The notes under the pieces: generated by a model | What the model was told of the DNA's origin: nothing | The model's input: the letters and a program-made list of their open reading frames with translations, nothing else | The model's database searches: none | Translations under genes and position numbers: made by a program | NCBI GenBank assembly: GCA_002813285.1 | Contig: PHTZ01000001.1 | Coordinates: forward strand, 2,231,501-2,295,500 | Length of the DNA: 64,000 bases | Origin: Flavobacteriaceae bacterium MAR_2009_75 | GTDB taxonomy: Bacteria; Bacteroidota; Bacteroidia; Flavobacteriales; Flavobacteriaceae | Direction: 5' to 3' | Shown: positions 26,843-36,806 of the stretch, piece after piece | Layout of the letters: every line of letters begins with the position of its first letter | How positions within the stretch are numbered: the first letter of the stretch is position 1

Positions 26843-27052
26843 AACTAAACAATAAAGTAAAGTCTTACAACATCATTGTCATAAGATTACAAAAAGAAGC
26901 GCCACAATCTTATATTAATTTCGGTTTTTCATCATGAGAGTGTTCGTTTGGTTCCGCTATAATTTTGAACAATGCAATTCACTAATCGCTTGAGTTTTTC
27001 ATCAAACAAGCGGCAAGGTTTTGATATTTACCAAAATCGCAGCAAAATAACG

Positions 27053-27060
27053 TATCTTTG
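27053..27060 (+). promoter_or_regulatory. Candidate -7 promoter element for lepA
   Basis: TATCTTTG followed by CGCCC is a full match to TAnnTTTG, 26 bases upstream of the lepA ATG. A TTTTG at 27019-27023 lies too far away for a standard -33 element. Confidence 0.5.
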
Positions 27061-27086
27061 CGCCCTTAAACGCCGTTCATTCGACT

Positions 27087-28883
27087 ATGAAGAATATTAG
27101 AAATTTCTGCATCATTGCCCACATTGACCATGGTAAAAGTACTCTGGCCGATCGCCTATTAGATTTTACCGGTTCTGTAACCGATCGTGAAAAAAAGGAG
27201 CAATTGTTGGACAGCATGGACTTGGAGCGCGAACGTGGAATAACCATTAAAAGTCATGCGATTCAGATGGATTATGTCTACAAAGGCGAAAATTACGTTT
27301 TGAACCTTATCGACACTCCCGGCCACGTTGATTTTTCATATGAAGTTTCGCGCTCGATTGCTGCTTGCGAGGGTGCTCTTCTTGTTGTAGATGCAGCACA
27401 GAGTATTCAGGCCCAGACCATATCAAACCTGTATCTGGCCTTAGAAAACGACCTTGAAATTATTCCGGTGTTGAATAAGGTCGATTTACCAAGTGCCAAC
27501 CCAGAAGAAGTTACCGACGACATCGTTGACCTTTTAGGCTGTAAGGCCGAAGAGGTAATTCCTGCAAGTGCAAAAACGGGTATTGGCATAGAAGATATAC
27601 TTACAGCCATAATTGAGCGTATTCCTGCACCTGTAGGCAACCCTGACGAGGCGTTGCAAGCATTGGTCTTCGATTCGGTCTACAATCCGTTCAGAGGGGT
27701 TGAAACGTATTTTAGGGTCATCAATGGTGAAATCAAAAAAAATCAAAAAATAAAATTCGTTGCAACTGACAAAAGCTACTTTGCCGATGAGGTAGGTACC
27801 TTAAAATTGGTGCAACACCCCAAACAAACTATAAAAGCGGGCGATGTTGGTTACCTGATTACGGGTATAAAGGATGCTAGAGAGGTAAAAGTGGGTGATA
27901 CCATTACCGATTCGGCAAACCCAACTAAAAATGCTATCGGCGGATTCGAAGATGTAAAACCCATGGTTTTCGCCGGAATTTATCCTGTGGATACGGAGGA
28001 TTTCGAAGAATTGAGGTCTTCAATGGAAAAACTACAGCTCAATGATGCCTCTTTAGTGTTTTCACCGGAAAGTAGTGCTGCATTAGGTTTTGGTTTTAGA
28101 TGTGGTTTCTTGGGAATGCTTCACATGGAAATCATTCAAGAACGTCTCGAGCGAGAGTTCAATATGACGGTAATCACTACCGTGCCCAACGTAAGTTACC
28201 ATGCTTACACCAGAAAGAACCCCGAGGAGGCCATTATTGTAAACAACCCTTCCGATTTGCCCGACCCGTCAGGTATCGATCGTGTAGAAGAACCCTATAT
28301 TAAAGCAACCATAATCACCAAGTCCGATTTTGTAGGTAATGTCATGTCTCTGTGCATAGAGAAGCGTGGTATTATCACCAATCAAACCTATTTGACCACT
28401 GAAAGGGTCGAGCTTACTTTTGATATGCCCTTAGCGGAAATCGTATTCGATTTTTATGATCGTTTGAAAACAGTTTCAAAAGGGTATGCTTCTTTCGATT
28501 ATGCCCCTATCGGTATGCGGGTCTCTAAATTGGTGCGTGTAGATATTCTTTTGAACGCGCAACCCGTAGATGCCCTGTCGGCTTTAATACATGCCGATAA
28601 TGCCCAGCATATCGGTAAAAAAATGTGTGAAAAGCTTAAGGAACTTATACCTCGCCAACAATTTGATATACCTATTCAAGCTGCGATAGGAGCTAAGATT
28701 ATTTCAAGGGAAACCATCAAAGCTTTACGAAAAGACGTTACGGCGAAGTGTTACGGTGGTGACATCTCAAGAAAAAGGAAGTTACTAGAGAAGCAAAAAA
28801 AGGGTAAAAAGCGTATGCGTCAAGTAGGTAATGTAGAAATTCCACAGCAGGCATTTATGGCGGTATTAAAATTGAACGATTAA
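27087..28883 (+). CDS. lepA: Elongation factor 4 (LepA)
   Basis: 598 residues, the normal length. GTPase motifs are in order: [10 protein letters not shown] (G1), RGITIKSHA (G2), DTPGHVDFS (G3), NKVDLP (G4) and SAKTG (G5). It then follows the LepA pattern through domains II, III and V to a Lys-rich LepA-specific C-terminal domain ([25 protein letters not shown]). It remobilises stalled ribosomes by back-translocation. It is a single gene preceded by a clear -7 element and followed by a hairpin. Confidence 0.97.
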   Translation: MKNIRNFCIIAHIDHGKSTLADRLLDFTGSVTDREKKEQLLDSMDLERERGITIKSHAIQMDYVYKGENYVLNLIDTPGHVDFSYEVSRSIAACEGALLVVDAAQSIQAQTISNLYLALENDLEIIPVLNKVDLPSANPEEVTDDIVDLLGCKAEEVIPASAKTGIGIEDILTAIIERIPAPVGNPDEALQALVFDSVYNPFRGVETYFRVINGEIKKNQKIKFVATDKSYFADEVGTLKLVQHPKQTIKAGDVGYLITGIKDAREVKVGDTITDSANPTKNAIGGFEDVKPMVFAGIYPVDTEDFEELRSSMEKLQLNDASLVFSPESSAALGFGFRCGFLGMLHMEIIQERLEREFNMTVITTVPNVSYHAYTRKNPEEAIIVNNPSDLPDPSGIDRVEEPYIKATIITKSDFVGNVMSLCIEKRGIITNQTYLTTERVELTFDMPLAEIVFDFYDRLKTVSKGYASFDYAPIGMRVSKLVRVDILLNAQPVDALSALIHADNAQHIGKKMCEKLKELIPRQQFDIPIQAAIGAKIISRETIKALRKDVTAKCYGGDISRKRKLLEKQKKGKKRMRQVGNVEIPQQAFMAVLKLND

Positions 28884-28957
28884 TTTTGATTTCGACATAC
28901 TATGCCTCCAAAAAATCAGTTCTTTTTTAAAGACCCTCCGTTGTTTATGTTAAAATT

Positions 28958-28985
28958 TAGGTTCTTCAAAACCTAACTTTTTAAG
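28958..28985 (+). terminator. Candidate terminator after lepA
   Basis: TTAGGTT and AACCTAA pair with a six-base loop, followed by CTTTTTAAG, 75 bases after the lepA stop. Confidence 0.4.
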
Positions 28986-29107
28986 TATCAGTCTACTTTT
29001 AAAAAGTTACAGATTATTCTTACAATTTTTCGTTCAACTGCACAATTTGAAACAATTTTTTAGGGTTCTTGCTGTTTTAGATAAGTTGAATTTAGTTACC
29101 AAAATCT

Positions 29108-29341
29108 ATGACAACCTATATTGCTAAGTTTATTGCAAAACACGTATTAAGTACCACCAAACAACACTCTATTTTTATCTGGCGCCAAGAAAGTGGAGAG
29201 ATAGATACTCAATTATTAGAAAATAAAATAAAAAGAGAAGCCGCTATGCCATTTTATCGTTTAGAAAACGATAATAGCCGTGAGGTTGAAGCTGAAGAAA
29301 TATCGGTTACCATAATAAAAACAATGCCTTTTTCCGGTTAG
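29108..29341 (+). CDS. Small protein of unknown function
   Basis: 77 residues from an ATG, acidic to neutral, without a signal or membrane helix. No family recognised. The C-terminal four bases overlap the 3' end of the convergent antiporter gene. A preceding intergenic space of more than 200 bases and a start at ATG make it plausible as a gene, but length and lack of motifs leave real doubt. Confidence 0.4.
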   Translation: MTTYIAKFIAKHVLSTTKQHSIFIWRQESGEIDTQLLENKIKREAAMPFYRLENDNSREVEAEEISVTIIKTMPFSG

Positions 29342-31197
29342 CTGTTTTCCTTTTCTTGTTGATTGTCAGCCTCATCGGCTTCAAGAATTTTTCCTAAATA
29401 TACCAATCGGCATCCTTCGTTGATGTCATTAAAATCAGTACTAAACGATGAGATGATTTTAAGGTCGCCATCTGGGGTTTTAAGAAATATAGGAACTATG
29501 TTCTCGTCCGCTTTGGTAATTTCTATAAGGCCCTCATAATGTTCCTTATCCTTTAGTTCAATCTCATGAACGGCAGGAAACTTACGTGCGGTCTCTGTGA
29601 GTTTGATAAAATCATCTGTATGCGAGAACAGGCCTTCTTTCGGATTGTTTTCCGGGTCGTTCATTTCATCGGAGTCGATTAATCTAAATGAACCGTTCTC
29701 TCCGAATTGGCTTCCAAACTTATTTACCGCATATTTGTTAATGTCCGTGTTTCCTGTCAATGCCATAAGGTAGCCCACGTCGTTTAGTTCTATATAGTCG
29801 TTAAGGTTGTCTGAATAGATATTGGCTGTAATGGCCTCTATTCCTTGTTTTTTGGCCTTCTCAATATTGGTTTGATTATTATCTATAAGTACTACATGTC
29901 GATTGTTCTTGTGTAGGTAAGCACCAATTAGTCTTGAAACCTTAGACGCACCAATAATCAAAATTCCCTCCGATTTTTCCAAGAAAACGCCCAATAGCTT
30001 AGCCATAAATCGGGCAGTAGACGCGTTGAGTAGAACCGTGCCCAACACAATCATAAAAACCAAGGGCGTAATATACTCTGCACCCGGTTCGCCCCTCAAA
30101 ATTAATTTAGAACCAAAGAGAGACGCAATACCTGCGGCTACGATACCTCTAGGCCCTACCCAGCTAATAAAAAGCTTTTCCCTAAAATTAAGATTAGACC
30201 CAATGGTACTCAATAGCACCCCAATAGGTCTAATAACAAAGACCACTATGGCAAATAAGATTATCGTTTTCGGACTGTACAATAATTCAAGCTCAGGCAA
30301 ATTCATACTCGCTGAAAGAAGTATGAATAGCATAGAAATTAAAAGAATGCTAAGCGACTCTTTAAAATAAAGTAATTCTTTAATGTTGGGCAACTGGGTA
30401 TTTCCCATGACCATACCCATGACCACCACGGCCAATAGACCAGATTCATGCGCAAACAGTTCAGAGATTACAAAAACTAAGAGCACCACCGATAACGAAA
30501 CTACATTCAGCAAGTAATGGGGTATATAATTCCTTTTAATGGCCAATGTCAAGGCGTGGGCAAAAGTGTAACCAAAAGTAAAGCCCAATAGCAATACTTT
30601 TACAAATTCCAATAGTCCGGTCTGGGTATATCCTTGACCTTCTCCAATACTTATGAATTCAAAGACCAAAACAGCCACCAGTGCGCCAATGGGGTCTATA
30701 AGTATGCCCTCCCATTTAAGAACTGTAGAAAGATCTTTTTTTAATGGTATATTTCTAAGAATAGGAGTTATCACCGTTGGACCTGTAACAATAATAAGTG
30801 CAGAGAATAAAAATGAAATTTGCCAGCTTAGCTCAAAGATAAAATGTGCTGCGGTACCGGCAGCAAAAAAGGTGATAGCGCTACCAATGGTTATCAGTTT
30901 GGTTATAACGGGCCCCACTCGGGTTACCTCCGAACGTTTTAGGGTAAGGCCACCCTCAAATAAAATGACCCCGATTGCCAAGGATACAAAATGATAAAGG
31001 CTCTCCCCTAGAAAAAGACCTTCTTTTTCATTCCAAATGGGTCTAATCAGTTTTGTGCCGTCTTCGGTGAACAATGTAGATATGGGCCCCACCAAGAGCC
31101 CTATCAGAATAAGGGGTAAAATGGCCGGTAGCTTAAACCTCCATGCCGTCCATTGAGCAATGATTCCAAGGATGATAATTCCCGCTAATTCTACCAT
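29338..31197 (-). CDS. CPA1-type cation/proton antiporter with TrkA-N (RCK) tail
   Basis: 619 residues from the ATG at 31197 (MVELAGIIILGIIAQWTAW); an in-frame start at 31284 would add 29 residues that do not fit the family. Some 12 helices run to about residue 395 (typical stretches: LPLILIGLLVGP, FEGGLTL, TGPTVITPILR, GPRGIVAAGIASLFG). A Rossmann RCK domain follows (LIIGASKVSRLIGAYL, HVVLIDNNQTNIEKAKKQG), then a TrkA-C-like tail. The family exchanges K+ or Na+ for protons across the inner membrane, and the RCK domain would gate it by nucleotide. It is divergent from a CPA2 member across 198 bases. Confidence 0.88.
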   Translation of the reverse strand: MVELAGIIILGIIAQWTAWRFKLPAILPLILIGLLVGPISTLFTEDGTKLIRPIWNEKEGLFLGESLYHFVSLAIGVILFEGGLTLKRSEVTRVGPVITKLITIGSAITFFAAGTAAHFIFELSWQISFLFSALIIVTGPTVITPILRNIPLKKDLSTVLKWEGILIDPIGALVAVLVFEFISIGEGQGYTQTGLLEFVKVLLLGFTFGYTFAHALTLAIKRNYIPHYLLNVVSLSVVLLVFVISELFAHESGLLAVVVMGMVMGNTQLPNIKELLYFKESLSILLISMLFILLSASMNLPELELLYSPKTIILFAIVVFVIRPIGVLLSTIGSNLNFREKLFISWVGPRGIVAAGIASLFGSKLILRGEPGAEYITPLVFMIVLGTVLLNASTARFMAKLLGVFLEKSEGILIIGASKVSRLIGAYLHKNNRHVVLIDNNQTNIEKAKKQGIEAITANIYSDNLNDYIELNDVGYLMALTGNTDINKYAVNKFGSQFGENGSFRLIDSDEMNDPENNPKEGLFSHTDDFIKLTETARKFPAVHEIELKDKEHYEGLIEITKADENIVPIFLKTPDGDLKIISSFSTDFNDINEGCRLVYLGKILEADEADNQQEKENS

Positions 31198-31395
31198 ACA
31201 AAAATTTAAAGGCAAGATAAGTTTTAATCTAGAAAAAATGCTTCTCTTAAAAAAAAACATTATAAAAATACTAAGCCCAAACAAAGACTCATAATTATTG
31301 TTTCTGAGGCAAAATATTAGTTTCGGCTTGCTTGCAGGATAGATTTTATTTAGCTATTTTCATCATAATTGTTACCCAACAATAAACTTTGATCC

Positions 31396-33177
31396 ATGGT
31401 GGAGCTAAGCATCATAAATTTGCTATTGGTACTGTCCGCTGCATGGGTTGGTGGCTTAGCTGCTAAGCGTTTGGGTTTCCCCACAATATTAGGCGAACTC
31501 CTTATAGGAATACTGTTCGGGCCGGCAATTCTAGGAATTTTATATACTTCAGAGGCCCTCGATATCCTGGCCGAGGTAGGCATACTTTTTCTCATGGCCT
31601 ATATTGGAATGGAAATCAACTTTAAAGATTTAGGCAAGGCTTCATGGGCCGGTCTGTTGGCGGCCATAGGTGGTTTTGTAGTTCCGTTTGTTCTCGGTTA
31701 TTATACTATACTATTCTTTGGTGGTACTGAAATAGCAGGTTTATTTGTAGGTATTGCCGTTGGAGTAACCTCCTTGGCCACAAAAAGCAGGATTTTAGTT
31801 GATCTCAAACTATTGGACACGCGCATCGCTTATGTTCTAATGGCCGGTGCCCTAATATCCGACACCTTGGCCCTTATCATTTTTGCCGGAATAATTGGCT
31901 TTGTTGAGGCCGGCACCATAGACGCTCTAGGGTTGAGCTGGGTAGCCGGTAAAGCACTTTTGTTTTTTGCTTTCTGTGCCCTAGTAGGTATTTACCTTTT
32001 CCCATTTATTGGGACGCTATTGGCCAAGATTAAAATTTCGGGGCGTACCGCGCATTTTAGTATTATGGTCATTATAATTTTGGGATTTTCTGAATTGGCA
32101 GAACTCAGTGGACTTCATGGGATTTTAGGAGCGTTTATGGGGGGGCTTTTTATCAGGGAAGGAGTATTTCCTAGGCCTGTTCTGAAGGAAGTTATTGGGG
32201 TTTTTCATGATACTTCCATTGGCTTTTTAGCCCCTATATTCTTTGTTACTGCGGGGTTTCATGTTACTCTTGAAGTGTTTCAAACCGACCTTCTATTATT
32301 AATATTGATAATTCTAGGTGCCGTCATTGGTAAAATTCTAGGTACGATGCTTTTTTATCTCCCTAGTGGAAACGGATGGCGGGAGGGGCTTACCATAGGT
32401 GCCGGAATGAACGGAAGAGGTGCCGTAGAAATTATTATTGCTGGTATTGGCCTGCAGATGAATATTATTTCGCAAGAGATTTTTTCCATATTGGTATTTA
32501 TGGCCATATCGACCACCCTCACCGTTCCTATATTTCTTACTTGGACTACGAATTGGCTTAGAAAACGCGGTGAGCTTGTAAAGCAAGATACCCGAAAAGG
32601 TTACCTAATTCTTGGGGCCAACCCCTTGGCGCTATATATCTCTAAACAATTAGCGGAACATAACGAGGTAACTTTAATAGATTTCAATAAAGACTTGGTT
32701 AGAGAAGCCAACGAACAAGGGCTTATGGCAATTCACGGAAACGCACTCCAAGAGGGCGTCTATGAGGCGGCGAGCGCATTATCAAAAAACACCTTCATAG
32801 CTCTTACGGGTAACAGTGAGATTAACCTTTTATCGGCACAGTTAGCTTATAATTCATTTTATATTCCGAATAGAATAGTTCTAGTGTCACCGGTCGAAAA
32901 TAGCGCAGGCCCGAACCTGTTAGATCATATTGAAGTTTCTTCCCTCTTTGCCAATAAGACCGATATGGTTCCCTGGGCCTACAAGATTACTTCTGGAAGT
33001 TTTTCGGAGGGTATGGAAAAGCTAGGGAAGGAGATGTCTACCAGAAACTGGGTCAGGGAAAATTCGAAGCGTAAGGAAATTTTACCGGTATTAATTCTTG
33101 ACGAATACGGCGTAAAACGACCTTTTCATTTTAATGATACCATCAACCCCAATGAAACTGTCATATACTTGCAGTAA
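31396..33177 (+). CDS. CPA2-type cation/proton antiporter (KefB/RosB-like) with TrkA-N tail
   Basis: 593 residues. Helices fill about 1-390; PTILGELLIGILFGPAIL near residue 30, GTEIAGLFVGIAVGVTSLATKS near 110 and MNGRGAVEIIIAGIGL near 337 belong to the CPA2 (KefB) fold. A Rossmann domain follows (YLILGANPLALYISKQLAE, EVTLIDFNKDLVREANEQG), then a tail. The protein is likely a K+ or Na+/H+ antiporter with nucleotide gating. It faces away from the CPA1 gene, so the two may share regulation. Confidence 0.87.
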   Translation: MVELSIINLLLVLSAAWVGGLAAKRLGFPTILGELLIGILFGPAILGILYTSEALDILAEVGILFLMAYIGMEINFKDLGKASWAGLLAAIGGFVVPFVLGYYTILFFGGTEIAGLFVGIAVGVTSLATKSRILVDLKLLDTRIAYVLMAGALISDTLALIIFAGIIGFVEAGTIDALGLSWVAGKALLFFAFCALVGIYLFPFIGTLLAKIKISGRTAHFSIMVIIILGFSELAELSGLHGILGAFMGGLFIREGVFPRPVLKEVIGVFHDTSIGFLAPIFFVTAGFHVTLEVFQTDLLLLILIILGAVIGKILGTMLFYLPSGNGWREGLTIGAGMNGRGAVEIIIAGIGLQMNIISQEIFSILVFMAISTTLTVPIFLTWTTNWLRKRGELVKQDTRKGYLILGANPLALYISKQLAEHNEVTLIDFNKDLVREANEQGLMAIHGNALQEGVYEAASALSKNTFIALTGNSEINLLSAQLAYNSFYIPNRIVLVSPVENSAGPNLLDHIEVSSLFANKTDMVPWAYKITSGSFSEGMEKLGKEMSTRNWVRENSKRKEILPVLILDEYGVKRPFHFNDTINPNETVIYLQ

Positions 33178-33358
33178 ATAAGTTTGGCCAGGTGTGGGCC
33201 ATATTCCGTCGACGGTCACCATCAAAACCTATATAATATTTATATGTCTAACGTTGGTTTTTTGGCAAAAGCTTTAGTTTAGGTGTCATTTATGATTTCT
33301 TTATTTGTTGTACTTGAACTGCGCTTTTCTTAATTTGCAGGTTCTTACCAGATCGCTA

Positions 33359-34222
33359 ATGACCCTCTACCCCATAGAAACAGGAAACTTTAAGTTAGAT
33401 GGCGGAGCCATGTTCGGGGTTGTACCGAAAACCATTTGGCAAAACACCAATCCGGCAGATGAAAAAAACCTCATCGATATTGCCGCCCGCAGTTTATTAA
33501 TTGAAGATGGCGATAGGCTCATCTTGATTGATACGGGCTTAGGTGATAAACAATCTGATAAGTTCTTCGGATATTATCATTTATGGGGCAACCATACCCT
33601 AGACAATTCTTTAGAAAAAGCCGGGTTTCATAGAGATGATATTACCGATGTTTTTATGACCCATCTTCATTTTGACCATTGCGGCGGAAGCATTCAATGG
33701 AACAAAGACAGAACGGGTTATGAACCCGCGTTTAAAAACGCCAAGTTCTGGACCAATCATGATCATTGGGAATGGGCCACACAACCTAACGCACGCGAAA
33801 AGGCTTCTTTTCTAAAAGAAAACTTGTTGCCCATGCAAGAAAGTGGGCAATTAAATTTCATTCAAAGAGAAGGTGAATCATTTCTCAAAGGCTCAGAATT
33901 AGATTTTGACATTCTATTTGTTGACGGGCATACCGATAAGCAAATGTTGCCTCATTTGAGATATAAAGGAAAAACGCTAGTTTTCGTTGCCGACCTAATA
34001 CCGACCGTTGGCCATATACCCCTACCATATGTTATCGGCTATGATACAAGACCATTAATAACCCTTAAGGAAAAAGAAATTTTTCTCAATCAAGCGGTAA
34101 GAGAGAATTATTACCTTTTCTTCGAGCACGACGCTCATAACGAAATTTGTACACTGCAATCAACCGAAAAGGGAGTGCGCTTAGATAAAACCTATAATTT
34201 CAATGAAATTTTCGATAACTAA
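33359..34222 (+). CDS. MBL-fold metallo-hydrolase
   Basis: 287 residues from the ATG at 33359 (MTLYPIETGNFKLDGGAMFG, the customary start); an upstream in-frame TTG/GTG extension to 33305 is not family-like. The binuclear zinc motif is TDVFMTHLHFDHCGG (HxHxDH) near residue 100, with VDGHTDKQMLPH (His) near 190, FVADLIPT (Asp) near 213 and a final FFEHDAHNEI (His) near 258. The subgroup is glyoxalase II/lactonase-like with unknown substrate. Its last 20 bases overlap the next gene. Confidence 0.87.
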   Translation: MTLYPIETGNFKLDGGAMFGVVPKTIWQNTNPADEKNLIDIAARSLLIEDGDRLILIDTGLGDKQSDKFFGYYHLWGNHTLDNSLEKAGFHRDDITDVFMTHLHFDHCGGSIQWNKDRTGYEPAFKNAKFWTNHDHWEWATQPNAREKASFLKENLLPMQESGQLNFIQREGESFLKGSELDFDILFVDGHTDKQMLPHLRYKGKTLVFVADLIPTVGHIPLPYVIGYDTRPLITLKEKEIFLNQAVRENYYLFFEHDAHNEICTLQSTEKGVRLDKTYNFNEIFDN

Positions 34223-35111
34223 AATCAGTAAAATACTTTTCGGTATTTTTAGTTTTGTCTTTTTTCTCAGCGCCTGCAAGGCCCAAAACACAGTCAGTAC
34301 TGATTTCACCCCCGAGGGGCTCTTCACCAAGGGCATAGAAGGCCCGGCTGTCGATGCTAAAGGCAACCTCTATGCCGTGAACTACCAAGACCAAGGCACC
34401 ATCGGAATCGTATACGAAAATGGTGAAAGCACTGTTTTTACAAAACTACCAGACAAAAGTGTTGGTAACGGAATTCGTTTTGACACTTCGGGAAACATGT
34501 TCATTGCCGATTACGTGGGCCACAATGTATATCAAATAAAAAATGGCAGCAAAGAGGCTGAGGTTTATGCCCACAACCCAAAGATGAGCCAACCCAACGA
34601 TCTTGCGATTGCTCCTAATGGAACAATCTATTTAAGTGACCCAAATTGGGCCGAAAACAAAGGTCGTATATGGATTGTTCAAGAGAATAAAGAAATTGTT
34701 CTTTTAGAAGACAACATGGGCACCGCAAATGGTATCGAGGTCAGCCCTGACGGAAAAAAACTATATGTTAATGAGTCGGTTCAACGAAATGTTTGGCAAT
34801 ATGATATCGTTAAAGGCGGAAAACTCAGCAACAAGTCGTTATTCATGAAATTTGATGATTTCGGTATGGACGGTATGCGCTGCGATTCTAAAGGAAATCT
34901 TTATATCACTCGTTATGACAAAGGTACCGTCGTAATCGTCACGCCCGATAAAAAAATCATAAAAGAGGTACAATTGAAGGGAAAAAAGCCTTCAAATATT
35001 ACCTTTGGGGGCAAAAATGGCAAAACATGTTATGTAACCATGGCCGATCGGGGCAATTTTGAAACCTTCCCCGCCCTGAATTCAGGCGCATTTTACGAAC
35101 GCTTACACTAA
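34203..35111 (+). CDS. SMP-30/gluconolactonase-like beta-propeller lipoprotein
   Basis: 302 residues; FLSACKAQ near residue 22-29 is a lipobox. The mature part is a six-bladed propeller of the SMP-30 family, with repeated turns such as GPAVDAKGNLYAV, GIRFDTSGNMFIADYVGHNV, PNDLAIAPNGTIYLSDPNW, NGIEVSPDGKKLYVNES and MRCDSKGNLYITRYDKG. These hold the Glu/Asn/Asp metal ligands of the family, here as E (near 42), N and D. It would act on a sugar lactone or similar ester in the envelope; substrate unknown. It overlaps the MBL gene by 20 bases and precedes a subtilase by 15. Confidence 0.86.
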   Translation: MKFSITKISKILFGIFSFVFFLSACKAQNTVSTDFTPEGLFTKGIEGPAVDAKGNLYAVNYQDQGTIGIVYENGESTVFTKLPDKSVGNGIRFDTSGNMFIADYVGHNVYQIKNGSKEAEVYAHNPKMSQPNDLAIAPNGTIYLSDPNWAENKGRIWIVQENKEIVLLEDNMGTANGIEVSPDGKKLYVNESVQRNVWQYDIVKGGKLSNKSLFMKFDDFGMDGMRCDSKGNLYITRYDKGTVVIVTPDKKIIKEVQLKGKKPSNITFGGKNGKTCYVTMADRGNFETFPALNSGAFYERLH

Positions 35112-35126
35112 TCTCAATTTATCTAT

Positions 35127-36758
35127 ATGACACGATTATTCCCAAAATCCGTACTCGGGTTTTCTCTAGCATCCCTACTTATGGGCTGTGGAGCCACTGC
35201 ATTGGTATCGACGCCGATCGAGAACATTGACACCACCCCCCTTAAAATTGCTGACCTTAGCGAAGCGCAAAAGCAAAATTGGGGCCATCTAGACCTTGTT
35301 GCAGATACCATTCCCGGTATGAGTGTAGACAAAGCATATTCAGAAATTTTAAAAAATAAAAAAGGGGAGACTGTAATTGTTGCCGTATTAGATTCGGGCA
35401 TCGACCTAAAACATGAAGACCTTGACGATGTACTTTGGACCAATAAAGGCGAGAAGCCAGGTGATGGAATCGACAACGACAACAATGGCTACGTAGACGA
35501 TATTCATGGTTACAACTTCTTGGGCGAATCATATAATGAGCAACTTGAAGTGGCCCGAATCGTAAAGCTGAAATTAGGTGATGCAGCACTTCAAGCCAAG
35601 GCGAAAGCCGAAGTTGAAGGGGAATATGCCAAAGCTGTTCAGCAAAAACAGCAGTACGAACAAATTTTTCAAGCGGTCAAAAATGCGGATGCGGCCGTCA
35701 AAAAAGAATTGGGCAAAGACAAGTATAATAAGAAAGACCTGGCCCGTATTAAGTCTACCGACGAAGCTATGCAGCAGAACGTCGGTATCTTGACACAAAT
35801 GCTGACCTACGAAGACAGCATTCCCGAGGTCTTGGAGCAAATTGAAGGTGGTATCACTTATTTTACCGATCAGGTCAACTACAATTACAATGTTGATTTC
35901 GACGGTAGAAAAGCGGTTGGTGACGACCCATACGACATCAACGATACCAATTATGGTGACGGCAACCCGCAAAGTCGCTCAGAAGATGAAAGTCATGGCA
36001 CCCATGTTGCCGGTATCATTGCCGCTGAACGCAACAACGGCTTAGGGGCCAATGGTGTGGCCAACAATGTAGAAATCATGAGTATTCGTGCCGTGCCCAA
36101 TGGTGACGAGTACGACAAAGATATCGCCTTGGGTATTCGCTACGCCGTAGACAACGGGGCCAAAATTATCAACGGCAGTTTTGGCAAAGGGTATTCACCA
36201 AATGCCCAGTGGGTATTCGATGCCATCAAATATGCCGCTGACAACGATGTTATTTTTGTACATGCCGCAGGTAACTCAGGTGAAGACTTAGATGATCCTG
36301 CGAACCCGAATTTTCCGAACGACCAAGTAGATAATGGTCCGGAAATTGCTGACAATGTGATTACCGTAGGTGCTTTGGCGCCAAAGTATGGCTCCGAAAT
36401 GGTGGCTTCCTTTTCAAATTACGGAGAAGTAAATGTAGACGTTTTTGCTCCTGGAGACGAGATTTATTCGTCAATGCCCGGTAGTAAGTATGATTATCAA
36501 GGTGGTACTTCTATGGCGGCACCGGCGGTTGCCGGTGTAGCGGCTTTGATACGTTCTTACTATCCTAAATTGACCGCATCGGAGGTGAAAAAAATAATTA
36601 TGGAGTCTGGGTTGACACCTAGAGCTAAAGTAATTTTAGGGGGCGACAATGCCAAAACCGGAAATTTAGAAGAGATTTCAACCGCGGGCACTATGGTCAA
36701 CGCCTATAATGCTTTGATTATGGCCCACAATGTATCTGTGGGAAAAATTAAGCTCTAA
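35127..36758 (+). CDS. S8-family (subtilisin-like) serine peptidase lipoprotein
   Basis: 543 residues; FSLASLLMGC is a lipobox (Cys near 21). The catalytic triad is complete: Asp in VIVAVLDSGIDLKHEDL (near 86), His in SHGTHVAGIIAA (near 292), Ser in GGTSMAAPAVAGVAALI (near 460), with oxyanion Asn in VHAAGNSGED (near 378). A roughly 150-residue charged helical insertion lies between Asp and His blocks (about 135-285), a typical Bacteroidota feature. It probably acts as a surface or periplasmic endopeptidase. The next gene, 48 bases on, is an M1 aminopeptidase. Confidence 0.93.
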   Translation: MTRLFPKSVLGFSLASLLMGCGATALVSTPIENIDTTPLKIADLSEAQKQNWGHLDLVADTIPGMSVDKAYSEILKNKKGETVIVAVLDSGIDLKHEDLDDVLWTNKGEKPGDGIDNDNNGYVDDIHGYNFLGESYNEQLEVARIVKLKLGDAALQAKAKAEVEGEYAKAVQQKQQYEQIFQAVKNADAAVKKELGKDKYNKKDLARIKSTDEAMQQNVGILTQMLTYEDSIPEVLEQIEGGITYFTDQVNYNYNVDFDGRKAVGDDPYDINDTNYGDGNPQSRSEDESHGTHVAGIIAAERNNGLGANGVANNVEIMSIRAVPNGDEYDKDIALGIRYAVDNGAKIINGSFGKGYSPNAQWVFDAIKYAADNDVIFVHAAGNSGEDLDDPANPNFPNDQVDNGPEIADNVITVGALAPKYGSEMVASFSNYGEVNVDVFAPGDEIYSSMPGSKYDYQGGTSMAAPAVAGVAALIRSYYPKLTASEVKKIIMESGLTPRAKVILGGDNAKTGNLEEISTAGTMVNAYNALIMAHNVSVGKIKL

Positions 36759-36806
36759 TCGCTGTCAGCGGAATTAAGCAAACAACAAAATCTTAGATTT
36801 AAATAT

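Noticed and set aside
28884-29107. Gap after lepA as a possible origin or RNA gene
   Set aside because: It has only one short hairpin and no repeated 9-mers, and neighbouring gene directions do not suggest a divergence point.
31198-31284. Extended N-terminus of the CPA1 antiporter
   Set aside because: The extra 29 residues are Phe- and Lys-rich without family counterpart; the ATG at 31197 gives the usual start.
35574-35972. A 132-codon minus-strand frame inside the S8 peptidase gene
   Set aside because: It mirrors the charged helical insertion of the peptidase; its hydrophobic look is a by-product of reading Lys/Glu-rich codons in reverse.
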